In this document: piece after piece, positions 35,907-47,919 of the stretch
Position numbering within the stretch: position 1 is the stretch's first letter
Layout of the letters: each line of letters starts with the position of its first letter
Assembly (NCBI GenBank): GCA_001657395.1
Contig: LYSY01000002.1
Location: forward strand, 434,001 to 498,000
Source of the DNA: Rhodospirillales bacterium BBD 1991-14
GTDB lineage: Bacteria > Pseudomonadota > Alphaproteobacteria > Kiloniellales > Kiloniellaceae
Direction of reading: 5' to 3'
Length of the DNA: 64,000 bases
Notes under the pieces: model-generated
What the model was told of the DNA's origin: nothing
Database searches by the model: none
What the model saw: the letters and a program-made list of their open reading frames with translations, nothing else
Program-made: the position numbers and the translations under genes

Positions 35907-37364
35907 ATGGGTTCTGGTGACGGCGAGGCGACTGTCATTGAACAATGGGCACGCGTGCGCGGCAAGTTGCGCGCGGAAGTGGGAGAAGCCGCTTACCGAT
36001 CATGGCTCACGCCGTTGACACTCGCGGGTGCGCGAAACGGTAAGCTTCGTCTTGCGGTGCCGACGCGGTTCATGCGCGACTGGGTTGCCAGCAACTACGC
36101 AGCGCGGCTTGATGCGCTGTGGACGGAAGAAGATCCCTCCATCGCAGGAATCGAAATCGTGGTGCAGCCGCCATCACGCCCCTCTCCCAAACCCGGTGCC
36201 GGTGATGCGCTGCTTGGCAGTTGCGAGCAGGAGATCAGGGAGGTTGTTGTGCCCAAGGCGAGCGGCGGCGGTGTGACGAATGGTGCGAAGCGCGCACCTC
36301 AGTCGTCTTCGTCGGAAGGCGGCGGTGGCGGGCGCGAAAGCATCTCCGCTTCGCTCGATCCGCGTCTCACGTTCGAACACTTTGTCGTCGGCAAACCGAA
36401 CGAGCTTGCCTATGCCGCAGCGCGCCGCGTTGCAGAAGCACCGACTGCGCCGTTCAATCCCCTGTTCCTTTATGGCGGTGTCGGGCTCGGCAAGACGCAC
36501 CTGATGCATGCCATCGGACTGCACATCAAGAAGCAGCAACCCGAACGGCGCATCATCTATCTTTCGGCTGAGAAGTTCATGTACCAGTTCGTGCGCGCGC
36601 TGCGCACGAAGGACACCATGGCCTTCAAGGAACAGTTCCGTTCCGTCGACGTTTTGATGATCGACGATGTGCAGTTCATCGGCGGCCGCGAGGCGACGCA
36701 GGAAGAGTTCTTTCATACCTTCAATGCGCTGGTCGATCAGAACCGCCAGGTCATCATCTCTGCCGACAAGAGTCCGAGCGATCTCGAAGGCGTCGAAGAG
36801 CGCATGCGCTCGCGTCTGGGCTGGGGGCTGGTTGCCGACATCCATCCCACCACCTACGAACTGCGCCTCGGTATCCTGCAGGCCAAGGCCGAGCAGAGCA
36901 CGACCGAGATCCCGGTCAAGGTGCTGGAGTTCCTCGCCCACAAGATCACCTCCAACGTCCGCGAACTGGAGGGGGCGCTGAACCGCATCGTTGCCCACGG
37001 TACCCTGGTGGGCCGGCCGATCACCCTGGAGACAACCCAGGAGGTGCTGCACGACCTGCTGCGCGCCAACGACCGCCGGGTCACCATCGAGGAGATCCAG
37101 AAGCGCGTCTCCGCCCACTTCAACGTGCGCGTCGCCGATATGCATTCCGCCCGCCGGGCCCGCGCCGTGGCGCGGCCGCGGCAGGTCGCCATGTACCTCT
37201 CCAAGCAGCTCACCTCCCGCTCGCTGCCGGAAATCGGCCGCAAGTTCGGCGGGCGCGACCACACCACGGTGATGCACGCCGTGCGCAAGGTGGAGGAGCT
37301 GAAAGCAACCGACTCCGGCTTTGCCGAGGACGTCGAGTTGCTGCGCCGCATGCTGGAGGCCTGA
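35907..37364 (+). CDS. dnaA: Chromosomal replication initiator protein DnaA
   Basis: AAA+ ATPase that binds DnaA boxes and opens the origin. Domain I is EQWARVRGKLRAEVGEAAYRSWL; a Gly/Ser-rich linker (domain II) lies around residues 90-150; domain III has Walker A GGVGLGKTHLMHA with Lys196 and Walker B VLMIDDVQFIGG; domain IV ends with the DnaA signature GRDHTTVMHAVRKVEEL. Length 485 is typical. Codon choice in the first half (many CTT, CGT, GCG, GCA) looks less GC-optimised than in the second half. It is followed by dnaN. Confidence 0.98.
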   Translation: MGSGDGEATVIEQWARVRGKLRAEVGEAAYRSWLTPLTLAGARNGKLRLAVPTRFMRDWVASNYAARLDALWTEEDPSIAGIEIVVQPPSRPSPKPGAGDALLGSCEQEIREVVVPKASGGGVTNGAKRAPQSSSSEGGGGGRESISASLDPRLTFEHFVVGKPNELAYAAARRVAEAPTAPFNPLFLYGGVGLGKTHLMHAIGLHIKKQQPERRIIYLSAEKFMYQFVRALRTKDTMAFKEQFRSVDVLMIDDVQFIGGREATQEEFFHTFNALVDQNRQVIISADKSPSDLEGVEERMRSRLGWGLVADIHPTTYELRLGILQAKAEQSTTEIPVKVLEFLAHKITSNVRELEGALNRIVAHGTLVGRPITLETTQEVLHDLLRANDRRVTIEEIQKRVSAHFNVRVADMHSARRARAVARPRQVAMYLSKQLTSRSLPEIGRKFGGRDHTTVMHAVRKVEELKATDSGFAEDVELLRRMLEA

Positions 37365-37781
37365 GGGGCCGCCCCGGCCTCGGGGTGCGGTCAGAGCCGG
37401 GCCGGGGCCGAAGTGGAAAAGCCAGCCAAAAGAGTCGCTTAGCGCCCGCCGCCGCCGGTTCCCCTTGACCGGGCGGGCGAGACCCCCCAACTGCGCTTAA
37501 AGCTTACGTTTTCTGCGGTCCGTGGTATACTTCCCGACCGCATCGCGGGGGTGAATCTCCGGCCCCCGCAGGCGGTGCTGATGGGTTTGAATTCCTCGTG
37601 TTTTCGGAGGCGCCTCAAGCCGGCGCCAGGCGAGGGAAACAGGCCGCGCGGGCCCGGCTCCACCGGCTCCACATCAAAGGCCAGTACAGCAGCTGCAAGA
37701 AGCACCGATACCACGACCACCACCGACGTCTGCCACCAAAACGCCTGCCACAACAACGCCTAAAGGCCTAGCAATCGCACC
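37365..37781. other. dnaA-dnaN intergenic region
   Basis: About 420 bp. A TATACT (37526-37531) could be the -10 of a dnaN promoter, but no good -35 precedes it. A 7-bp stem GCGGGGG/CCCCCGC (37545-37551 with 37563-37569) follows. The rest is a Thr/Ala-rich small open frame that looks accidental. Confidence 0.45.
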
Positions 37782-38900
37782 ATGAAGCTGACCATCGAAC
37801 GCGCCGCGCTCCTGAAGTCGCTGACGCACGTCCAGAGCGTCGTCGAGCGCCGCAATACCATTCCCATCCTCTCAAACGTTCTGATTGAGGCAGAGGGCTC
37901 GGCGCTGTCGCTGACCGCTACCGACATGGATCTGACGGTGGTCGACAAACTGGCGGCGGAGGTATCCCAGCCCGGTGCGACGACGGCGCCGGCGCACACC
38001 CTCTACGATATCGTGCGCAAGCTGCCGGAAGGCTCTCAGGTGTCGATCGAGGCCGGCGGCGACGACGCCCGCCTCACCCTGCAGGCCGGGCGCTCGGTCT
38101 TCACGCTGGCGACCCTGCCGCGGGAAGATTTTCCTGCCACCTCGGCAGACGATCTGCCGCAGAGCTTTACCCTGCAGGCCAGCGAGCTGAAAACGCTGAT
38201 CGACAGGACCCGCTTTGCAATCTCCACGGAGGAGACGCGCTACTACCTGAACGGCATCTATCTCCATGCCACCGCAAGCAACGAGCTCTCGGTGCTGCGC
38301 GCGGTCGCCACGGACGGCCACCGCCTGGCACGGGTCGAGATGCCGCTGCCGGACGCCGCCAAGGGCATGCCCGGCGTGATCGTGCCGCGCAAGACCGTCG
38401 GGGAGTTGCGCCGTCTTGTCGAAGGGGTCGACGACCCGGTGGAACTCGCGCTGTCCGAAACCAAGATCCGCTTCGCCTTCGGCCCCACGATACTGACCTC
38501 GAAGTTGATCGACGGCACCTTCCCGGACTACGAGCGGGTGATTCCCTCGGGCAACGACAAGGTTCTGGAGGTCGACTGCAAGACCTTCGCAGAAGCCGTC
38601 GACCGGGTCTCCACCATCTCCAGCGAGAAAAGCCGCGCGGTCAAGCTGGCGGTGGACAAGGGCGCGCTGACGCTGTCCGCCAATTCGCCGGAGAACGGCA
38701 CTGCGGTGGAGGAACTGGAGATCGACTACGACGGCCTGGGCATCGAGATCGGATTCAATTCCCGTTATCTGCTGGATATCGCCCAACAGATCGAGGGCGA
38801 CGCGGCGCAGTTCACCATGGCGGACCCGGCCTCTCCCACCATCGTGCGCGAGGTGGCCGATCCCAGCGCGCTCTACGTGCTGATGCCGATGAGGGTGTAA
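37782..38900 (+). CDS. dnaN: DNA polymerase III subunit beta (sliding clamp)
   Basis: Dimeric ring clamp that tethers DNA polymerase III. The 372 residues fit the three-domain clamp: start MKLTIERAALLKSLTHVQSV, RNTIPILSNVLIEAEG, central LPREDFPATS, and the C-terminal hydrophobic-cleft end YVLMPMRV. Complete and standard length. recF begins 34 bp downstream. Confidence 0.98.
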   Translation: MKLTIERAALLKSLTHVQSVVERRNTIPILSNVLIEAEGSALSLTATDMDLTVVDKLAAEVSQPGATTAPAHTLYDIVRKLPEGSQVSIEAGGDDARLTLQAGRSVFTLATLPREDFPATSADDLPQSFTLQASELKTLIDRTRFAISTEETRYYLNGIYLHATASNELSVLRAVATDGHRLARVEMPLPDAAKGMPGVIVPRKTVGELRRLVEGVDDPVELALSETKIRFAFGPTILTSKLIDGTFPDYERVIPSGNDKVLEVDCKTFAEAVDRVSTISSEKSRAVKLAVDKGALTLSANSPENGTAVEELEIDYDGLGIEIGFNSRYLLDIAQQIEGDAAQFTMADPASPTIVREVADPSALYVLMPMRV

Positions 38901-38934
38901 TGGCGCGCTTGCTGCCGCCATCTCGTCTGACGCT

Positions 38935-40272
38935 GTGGGGCCACAACGGTTTGGCCCGCCCTTGCTGACACCGGCCACCTATGGTGCTGCGGGGCCGCCC
39001 GCCGTGTCACCGGAGCGATCGGCGGCCGGGACTTGGATCCAGCGGCTGCTGGTGCACCAGTTCCGCAGCTACGCGCGCGCGGAACTGGAGCTTGCGCCGC
39101 CTTCGGCCAGCGCCGCGGCAGGCGCTCCCGCCGCTTTGCCGGTGGTGCTGACCGGGCCCAATGGCGCCGGCAAGACCAATCTGCTCGAGGCCATCTCCTT
39201 TCTGGCGCCCGGGCGCGGCCTGCGCGGCGCCAAGCTGGGCGAGGTGGACCGGGTGAGCCGGCAGCAGGAGGGAACCGATCGAGAGGCTGCGCCCTGGGCG
39301 GTGGCGGCCAGTGTGATGACGCCGGACGGCCCCCGCGATCTCGGCAGCGGGCGCGATCCCGCCAGCGGCGGCGGCAACGGGCGGGAGCGCCGGCTGGTCA
39401 AGGTCGACGGCGTCGCGGTGCGCGGACAGCAGGCCCTGGCCGAAGTCGTCTCGATGGTCTGGCTGACCCCGCAGATGGACGGCCTGTTCCGCGAAGGCGC
39501 CGGCGGCCGGCGGCGGTTTCTCGACCGTCTGGTCTACGGCTACGACCCCGAACACGCGGCGCGCAGCAACGCCTACGAGCACAGCCTGCGGGAGCGTGCG
39601 CGCCTGTTGAAGAGCGGGCGCGGCGACCGTTCCTGGCTCGAGGCTCTGGAAGACTCCATGGCGCGCCACGGCACGGCCATCGCCGATGCGCGCCTGGCCA
39701 TGGTGGAACGCCTGCAGCACGCCTGCGATGCCGGCGAAGGGCCCTTTCCCAAGGCCAGCCTCGCGCTTGACGGCACGGTGGAGCGCTGGCTGGCCGAGGG
39801 CCAGCCGGCTTTGACCGTGGAGGACCGCCTGCGCGCGGGCCTGGCGGAGAGCCGCAACCAGGATGCGGAAGCCGGCGGCGCCGCCATCGGACCGCACCGC
39901 AGCGATCTGGCGGCGGAGCACGCAGACAAGGGCGTGGCCGCGGCGCTCTGCTCGACCGGCGAGCAGAAAGCCCTGCTGATCGCCGTTTTGCTGGCGCACG
40001 CGCGCCTGCTGACCCTGGAACGGGGGGCGCCGCCGCTGCTGCTGCTTGACGAGGTGGCCGCCCACCTCGATGGCGCCCGCCGCACCGCCCTTTATGGCGA
40101 GATCCTGGACCTGGGGGCCCAAGCCTGGCTCACCGGCACGGATGTGGCCGATTTCGAGTCCCTGCAAGGCCGGGCGCAGTTCTTCGCCATCGCGGAGGGG
40201 ACGATCCATCCCGCCGGTGGCCCCCCTGCCAATGAGATGCCGGGCAACGAGATGCCGGCCAACGAGATATAG
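38935..40272 (+). CDS. recF: DNA replication and repair protein RecF
   Basis: SMC-like ATPase that loads RecA at gaps. Walker A is LTGPNGAGKTNLLEA, the ABC signature STGEQKALLIAVLLAHA and Walker B LLLLDEVAAHLD. At 445 residues it exceeds the usual ~370-390: an Ala/Pro-rich N-terminus, a Gly/Ser-rich insertion near residue 130, and a repetitive C-terminus. The start chosen is GTG at 38935; GTG at 39004 would remove the odd first 23 residues and is plausible. Confidence 0.93.
   Translation: MGPQRFGPPLLTPATYGAAGPPAVSPERSAAGTWIQRLLVHQFRSYARAELELAPPSASAAAGAPAALPVVLTGPNGAGKTNLLEAISFLAPGRGLRGAKLGEVDRVSRQQEGTDREAAPWAVAASVMTPDGPRDLGSGRDPASGGGNGRERRLVKVDGVAVRGQQALAEVVSMVWLTPQMDGLFREGAGGRRRFLDRLVYGYDPEHAARSNAYEHSLRERARLLKSGRGDRSWLEALEDSMARHGTAIADARLAMVERLQHACDAGEGPFPKASLALDGTVERWLAEGQPALTVEDRLRAGLAESRNQDAEAGGAAIGPHRSDLAAEHADKGVAAALCSTGEQKALLIAVLLAHARLLTLERGAPPLLLLDEVAAHLDGARRTALYGEILDLGAQAWLTGTDVADFESLQGRAQFFAIAEGTIHPAGGPPANEMPGNEMPANEI
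40231..40272. repeat. 15-bp tandem repeat at the end of recF
   Basis: Two full units and a partial one (40231-40245, 40246-40260, 40261-40272) encode NEMPG-NEMPA-NEI at the RecF C-terminus. The duplication is in frame, extends the protein without touching catalytic parts, and ends 6 bp before gyrB. Confidence 0.75.
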
Positions 40273-42744
<2,472 letters not shown>

Positions 42745-42775
42745 TGTCCGCAGTTGCGGTGCTATGCGTACAAAC

Positions 42776-42812
42776 CCTTGGTTTTGCGGTGTGATTTGCG
42801 GCGAAACCAAGG
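42776..42812 (+). terminator. Candidate hairpin after gyrB
   Basis: A perfect 9-bp inverted repeat CCTTGGTTT/AAACCAAGG (42776-42784 with 42804-42812) with a 19-nt loop, 30 bp after the gyrB stop. No T-run follows, so termination is uncertain. Confidence 0.4.
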
Positions 42813-42892
42813 CAGAGGGGTCGCAACATTGCCCTCAAAGATTTGCACCGCCGCGGTGGTGAAATCCCCGAACTTTCTTTATTGATTACGCC

Positions 42893-45010
42893 ATGGCCGA
42901 AGGGAGTCGCGCTAAGGGAAACCGCGCGGGCGCCAAGCGCCCGGGGCGGAAGCCCGGCACCGCCAAGGGGCAGAGCCGCAAGACCACTGCATCCAGCCCC
43001 AATGGCCGGGGCCGTGGCGGCGGCAAGAAATCGCGCGCCGGGCAGGCCATACAGGCCGCCGGCGTTCTGCGCCGGGTGGTCGTGTGGTCGCTGGTGGCCG
43101 CCATCTGGGTCGGGGTGATCGGCGCCGGCGTGCTGGCCTGGTATGCCTACGATCTGCCGGAGGTCGGCGAAATCGAGCAGTTGACCCGGCGCCCGAACGT
43201 CACCCTGCTGGCCGCCGACGGAACCCAGCTCGCCTCCTTCGGCGACCGCTTCGGCGCCACCCGCGCCCTGCACGAGCTGCCGCCGCACCTGCCGCGCGCG
43301 GTGATCGCGGTGGAGGACCGGCGCTTCTACGACCACGGCGGCGTCGATTTCCGCGGACTCCTGCGGGCGGTCTTCGTGAACATCCGCGACAGGCGAATCT
43401 CCCAGGGCGGCTCCACCATCACCCAGCAGCTCGCCAAGAACCTCTTCCTCACTTCCGCGCGCACCCTGAAGCGCAAGATCCAGGAGGTCATGCTGGCGGT
43501 CTGGCTGGAGCGGCGCTTCACTAAGGACCAGATCCTGACGATCTACCTGAACCGGGTTTATCTGGGTGCCGGGACCTACGGCATGGACGCGGCCGCGCGG
43601 CATTACTTCGGCAAGCCGGCCACGCAGGTCTCGCTTTACGAGGGCGCACTTCTGGCCGGGCTCCTGAAGGCGCCGTCGCGGCTCAACCCGACCCGCGATC
43701 CGGAGGGCGCGGACCAGCGCGCGGCCCTGGTCCTGCAGACCATGGTGGATGCGGAGTTCATCACCCGGGCGGAGGCCGACGGCGCCTTGGCCACCAAGAA
43801 GCCCACGCGGGTGGCCAACGGCAACCAGGCCCCCTACTTCGCCGACTGGATCATGGCCCAGGTGCGGGCCTACCTGGGCGGCGTGGAAAGCGATATCCGG
43901 GTGGTGACCACCATCGATCCGGCCCTGCAGAAGGTCGCCCGCGAAGAGGTGAAGGCGCTGCTGGACGAACAGGGCGGCGAACGCCAGGCCGGCCAGGCCG
44001 CGCTGGTCAGCCTCGCCCCGGACGGTGCCGTGCGCGCGATGGTGGGCGGCCGGGATTACGGGGCGAGCCAGTTCAACCGCGCGACGCAGGCGCTGCGCCA
44101 GCCCGGCTCCGCCTTCAAGACCTTCGTCTATCTGGCGGGGCTGGAGGCCGGGCTCAGTCCCGACAGCCAGGTCAACGACGCGCCGGTGCGCATGGGCGAC
44201 TGGCGGCCGAAGAACTACGCCGGGCGCTACTACGGCAAGGTGACGCTGCGCGAATCCTTCGCCCGCTCCATGAACTCGGTCGCCGTGCGGGTGACCCAGA
44301 AGGTCGGGCCGAAAAAGGTGGTGGAGGCCGCCCGGCGCATGGGAATCACCAGCGACCTCAGGCCCAACGGGGGCATCGCCCTGGGTGCCTCCGAGGTGAC
44401 GCTGCTGGAGCTGACGGGCGCCTACGGCGTGTTCGCCAATCAGGGGCGCCTCGTCGGCCCTTACGGCATCACCGAGATCCGCGACGCCCAGGGCGAACTG
44501 CTGTTCCGCCGGGCGCCGCCGCCGGGGGAGACGGTGATCTCCGCCGCCACGCTGGCCCAGCTCTCCAACATGATGTCGGCCACCGTGGTCTGGGGCACTG
44601 GCAAGGCGGCCCAGCCGGGCCGTGCGGCGGCGGGCAAGACCGGCACCAGCCAGGATTTCCGCGACGCCTGGTTCATCGGCTACACCGCCGAGCTGGTGAC
44701 CGGGGTGTGGTTCGGCAACGACGACGGCCAGCCGATGGACAAGGTGACCGGCGGCAGCCTGCCCGCCCAGCTCTGGGGCCGCACCATGACGCGGGGCCTG
44801 GAGGGGCTGCCCCAGCGCCCGCTGCCGGGCGGTGGCGAACTGCTGGCCCAATCCAGCCAGGACGACAGCATCGGCGGCTTCATCGGCCGGATCCTTAAGG
44901 GGCTGTCGTCAGACCAGCCGGCGGCGCAAGCGCAGCCGGCCGGGCGCAACCCCACGCCCGCGCGCCAGGATCCCGAGCCCTTCTGGAAACGCGAGAGCCA
45001 GCGCGACTAA
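42893..45010 (+). CDS. Penicillin-binding protein 1A (bifunctional transglycosylase/transpeptidase)
   Basis: Class A PBP that polymerises and crosslinks peptidoglycan. A very basic Lys/Arg/Gly-rich cytoplasmic tail (about 1-55) leads into one membrane helix (VVVWSLVAAIWVGVIGAGVLA). The GT51 domain has catalytic Glu141 in VEDRRFYDHGG and GGSTITQQLAKNLFL. The transpeptidase has Ser406 in GSAFK, the SMN motif and KTGTS beginning at Lys582. Length 705 is normal. Its stop overlaps that of the convergent MFS gene by 4 bp. Confidence 0.96.
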   Translation: MAEGSRAKGNRAGAKRPGRKPGTAKGQSRKTTASSPNGRGRGGGKKSRAGQAIQAAGVLRRVVVWSLVAAIWVGVIGAGVLAWYAYDLPEVGEIEQLTRRPNVTLLAADGTQLASFGDRFGATRALHELPPHLPRAVIAVEDRRFYDHGGVDFRGLLRAVFVNIRDRRISQGGSTITQQLAKNLFLTSARTLKRKIQEVMLAVWLERRFTKDQILTIYLNRVYLGAGTYGMDAAARHYFGKPATQVSLYEGALLAGLLKAPSRLNPTRDPEGADQRAALVLQTMVDAEFITRAEADGALATKKPTRVANGNQAPYFADWIMAQVRAYLGGVESDIRVVTTIDPALQKVAREEVKALLDEQGGERQAGQAALVSLAPDGAVRAMVGGRDYGASQFNRATQALRQPGSAFKTFVYLAGLEAGLSPDSQVNDAPVRMGDWRPKNYAGRYYGKVTLRESFARSMNSVAVRVTQKVGPKKVVEAARRMGITSDLRPNGGIALGASEVTLLELTGAYGVFANQGRLVGPYGITEIRDAQGELLFRRAPPPGETVISAATLAQLSNMMSATVVWGTGKAAQPGRAAAGKTGTSQDFRDAWFIGYTAELVTGVWFGNDDGQPMDKVTGGSLPAQLWGRTMTRGLEGLPQRPLPGGGELLAQSSQDDSIGGFIGRILKGLSSDQPAAQAQPAGRNPTPARQDPEPFWKRESQRD

Positions 45011-46212
45011 TCCGCCTCGGCGGAAACGGCCGCCGAGGGGCGGACGATCAGCCAGTAGGACAGCGCCGCCCCCAGGGCGACCAGGGCGATGGCGGCCATC
45101 ATCGGCAGGGCCGAGGTCTCACTGCCGTGGCCCACGGCGATGCCGACCAGGGCGGCCAGGCCCATCTGCACGAAGCCGAGCAGCGCCGAGGCCGACCCTG
45201 CGGTCTTCGGGAAGGGCCCGATGGCCCCGGCCTGGGCGTTGGGCATCACCAGCCCGGTGCCGATCATGAACACCACCATGGGGCCGACGATGGTGACCAC
45301 CGTGACCAGCCCGGCGCCGTAGAAGACGAGACCCAGGAGGCCGCCCAGGCACTGCACGGCGGTCCCCAACTGGATCATCCGTTCCAGGCCGAGGCGCCGG
45401 GTCAGGCGCCCGGACAGAAAGGTGCCGATCATGAAGCCGACGACGATGGCGGCGAAGCAGAAGCCGTAGCGGTCCGGGCTGAGGCCGAGGATGCCGATGA
45501 GCACGAAGGCCGAGCCGGATATGAAGGAAAAGATGCCCGCATAGGAAAAGGACACGATCATCACGTAGCCGCGGTAGGACCGGTGGCGCAGCAGCTCCAG
45601 ATAGGTGGCCACCAGCCGTCCGGGCCGGGTGGCCGCCGGATCCATCCAGCGGTTGGTCTCCGGCAGGGTGGCCTGGATGGCCACGAGGATGACCAGGGCG
45701 AAGACCGCCAGCACCGCGAAGTTCGCCTGCCAGCCGAACCAGACCTCCAGATAACCGCCGATGATGGGCCCGACGGCGGGCGCCAGCGCCATGGCCATGC
45801 CCATGTAGGACAGCACCTGGGCCGCGCGCTCGCGCCCGTAGACATCGCGGACCACGGCACGGCCCAGCACTGGGCCGACGCAGGCCCCCAGCGCCTGGAG
45901 GAAGCGGGCCAGGATCAGCACCTCGATGCTCGGCGCCACCATGCACAGCAGCGTGGCCAGCAGGTAGACGGCGAGCCCGATGAGGATCACCGGGCGGCGC
46001 CCGAAGCGGTCGGACAGCGGCCCGTAGATGAGCTGGCTGCAGGCGAAACCGGCCAGGAAAACCGAGAGGGTGAGCTGTACCTCGGCCGCGCCGACGCCGA
46101 AGTCCCGGCCGATCGACGGCAGTGACGGCAGATAGAGGTCGGTCGAGATCGGGCCCAGGGCGACAAGGGCCGTCAGCAGGACGGCGACAATCAGGCTGTC
46201 GGCACGGGCCAT
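45007..46212 (-). CDS. MFS transporter of the Bcr/CflA drug-resistance type
   Basis: A 401-residue, predicted 12-helix exporter. The family loop motif is LIYGPLSDRFGRRPVILIG between helices 2 and 3, with ALGPISTDLYLPSLPSIGRDF at helix 1 and GPVLGRAVVRDVYGRERAAQV around helix 4, all typical of Bcr/CflA. Start at 46212 has GCAGGAG 6 bp upstream; two in-frame ATGs further up (46227, 46269) lack such a site and would add a charged stretch. Substrate is unknown. Confidence 0.9.
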   Translation of the reverse strand: MARADSLIVAVLLTALVALGPISTDLYLPSLPSIGRDFGVGAAEVQLTLSVFLAGFACSQLIYGPLSDRFGRRPVILIGLAVYLLATLLCMVAPSIEVLILARFLQALGACVGPVLGRAVVRDVYGRERAAQVLSYMGMAMALAPAVGPIIGGYLEVWFGWQANFAVLAVFALVILVAIQATLPETNRWMDPAATRPGRLVATYLELLRHRSYRGYVMIVSFSYAGIFSFISGSAFVLIGILGLSPDRYGFCFAAIVVGFMIGTFLSGRLTRRLGLERMIQLGTAVQCLGGLLGLVFYGAGLVTVVTIVGPMVVFMIGTGLVMPNAQAGAIGPFPKTAGSASALLGFVQMGLAALVGIAVGHGSETSALPMMAAIALVALGAALSYWLIVRPSAAVSAEAD

Positions 46213-46351
46213 CTGGACTCCTGCCATCTGGACTCTTGGAGGGATCGGGAAGTGGATGTTTACCGCCACGGCCCCGGATGAATAGTGTCATCGCTTATAG
46301 GCGCCCGGACCGGGCGGCGGCAAGAACACGGGGATCGGGGGAGATGCAGCG

Positions 46352-46792
46352 ATGGCCGACGAAGGAAAGGGCGGATTTCCCTCGGCGGATGCCTATGGGC
46401 GCTCGCTGAAGGGCTTCGGGGTCAACATCCTGGTGCGCGACGTCGCGCGCTCGGTCGCCTTCCTCAGCGAAATCCTGCAGGTCGAGGCGGTCTATGCGGA
46501 GCGCGACTTCGCCGTCTGCCGCCACAAGGGCCAGGACTGGATGCTGCACTCCGACGCCAGCTATCACAGCAACCCCCTGCTGGCGCTGACCGGCGACGGC
46601 GCGGTCCGCGGAGCCGGCCTGGAACTGCGGCTTTACGGCATCGATCCTGACGCCGCGGCGGCCCGGGCGGAAGCCGCCGGCCACAGCGTGCTCCAGGCCC
46701 CGGCAGACAAGCCCCACGGCCTGCGGGAGGCCTTTCTCGTCGACCCGGACGGCTATGTCTGGGTGCCCTCAGTGGAGAAGGCTGCGGGCTGA
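46352..46792 (+). CDS. VOC (glyoxalase/bleomycin resistance) superfamily protein
   Basis: A 146-residue protein with one VOC-type module pair: GVNILVRDVARSVAFLSEILQVEAVY, and the ending GLREAFLVDPDGYVWVPS. Some expected metal-binding His/Glu positions are not obvious, so catalytic activity is uncertain. The start follows a GGGGGAGATG stretch. Substrate unknown. Confidence 0.78.
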   Translation: MADEGKGGFPSADAYGRSLKGFGVNILVRDVARSVAFLSEILQVEAVYAERDFAVCRHKGQDWMLHSDASYHSNPLLALTGDGAVRGAGLELRLYGIDPDAAAARAEAAGHSVLQAPADKPHGLREAFLVDPDGYVWVPSVEKAAG

Positions 46793-46807
46793 GGGTTTCG
46801 GAGGCCT

Positions 46808-47557
46808 CTAGCCGTAGCGGTGGACCTTGCCGCCTTCGCGGTTCAGCCAGGCCTTGGCCGTTGCCATGTCGCTGCTGAGGCTGTCGGCGAGACGCCAGAA
46901 GCGGCGGCTGTGGTTCAGCTCCACCAGGTGCGCCACCTCGTGGGCGACCACGTAGTCCAGCACCACCTCGGGCGTCAGGATCAGGCGCCAGGAGAAGTTC
47001 ATGTCGCCGTTGCTGGAGCAACTGCCCCAGCGGCTGCGGGTGTCGCGCAGGCTGATGCGGCCGATCCTGCGCTCGACCCTTGCCGCCTTCTCGCGGGCGC
47101 GTTCGGCGATCTCCCGGCGCGCCTCGCGCTTCAGGAAGTCGCCGAGGCGGCGCGGCAGGAACTCCGGCGCGCCGGAAACCCGGATGATGGCCTCTCCCTG
47201 CCGGACTCCGCGCCAGACCCCGCGGCGTGCCGCGGGATCGTGCTCGATGCGGTGGTCGACACCCAGCAGGGGGATGACCGCGCCGGCGGCGAAGGGGACG
47301 CGCGGCGGTGCGGCCTCCAGCCGCGAGAGCACCCAACTGCCATTGTTTTCGGCGAAGTCCAGCGCCTCGCGGATCGGCGTGCGCTGCGGCAGAACGAGGA
47401 CGATGCCATCGCCGTCCTTGCTGATGCGCAGGCTGATGCGCCGGGCCCTGGGGTGGCGGCGCAGCTCGACCGGCACCGCGCGGCGGCGCAGTTCCAGGCT
47501 GCCGGGGGCGAGCGCCTCCAGCTCGATCATGTGCGGTGCGGGGCTTCGCGACGCCAT
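46808..47557 (-). CDS. YgjP-like metallopeptidase family protein
   Basis: A 249-residue M48/SprT-related protein (YgjP/DUF45). The zinc site is VAHEVAHLVELNHSRRFW (HExxH with a downstream His), preceded by TRSRWGSCSSNGDMNFSWRLI, the signature of the family. The N-terminal half carries the RRHPRARRISLRISKDGDG beta-rich part. Function in bacteria is not settled. Confidence 0.9.
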   Translation of the reverse strand: MASRSPAPHMIELEALAPGSLELRRRAVPVELRRHPRARRISLRISKDGDGIVLVLPQRTPIREALDFAENNGSWVLSRLEAAPPRVPFAAGAVIPLLGVDHRIEHDPAARRGVWRGVRQGEAIIRVSGAPEFLPRRLGDFLKREARREIAERAREKAARVERRIGRISLRDTRSRWGSCSSNGDMNFSWRLILTPEVVLDYVVAHEVAHLVELNHSRRFWRLADSLSSDMATAKAWLNREGGKVHRYG

Positions 47558-47657
47558 GCTCCCCTATAGCGCGGGCCCGCCGCGTCGGGCAAGGACGGCC
47601 CGTCGAGAGTCGCCGGCCTGTTGCGATTAGGGGAGAATTCTCAGTAGGTTGGAGATC

Positions 47658-47897
47658 ATGGACAGTCTGACGCGCCGCGAAGGTCTGAAGCTCCCCGACA
47701 TCGGCATCGGCCACAACGCCGGGCCGCCGATGGTGCAGTCCGGCTGGCACCTCTATGCCTGGAAGCGGGCCCGCAAGGCGGCCTGGAAGTCGCCGCCCAT
47801 CGAGGTGGTGCGCCGCCGCGCCAAGCGCGCCCGCGAACTGGGCATGACCTACAAGCAGTATACCCTGGAGATCCTCGAGCGCGGCCGCTACCTGTGA
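47658..47897 (+). CDS. Small conserved protein with IGHNxGP motif
   Basis: A 79-residue basic protein with IGIGHNAGPP near the N-terminus, then GWHLYAWKRARKAAWKSPP and EVVRRRAKRARELGMTYKQYT. The IGHNxGP motif turns up in many uncharacterised alphaproteobacterial and phage proteins. The ATG at 47658 has GGAG close upstream; a TTG three codons earlier is an alternative. No function can be assigned. Its C-terminal helix looks nucleic-acid- or protein-binding but this is impression only. Confidence 0.7.
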   Translation: MDSLTRREGLKLPDIGIGHNAGPPMVQSGWHLYAWKRARKAAWKSPPIEVVRRRAKRARELGMTYKQYTLEILERGRYL

Positions 47898-47919
47898 CCG
47901 CATCCCGATCTGCTCCGGT

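Noticed and set aside
37551-37763. A 70-codon frame between dnaA and dnaN
   Set aside because: The product is a Thr/Ser/Ala-rich low-complexity peptide with no start signal; it looks accidental.
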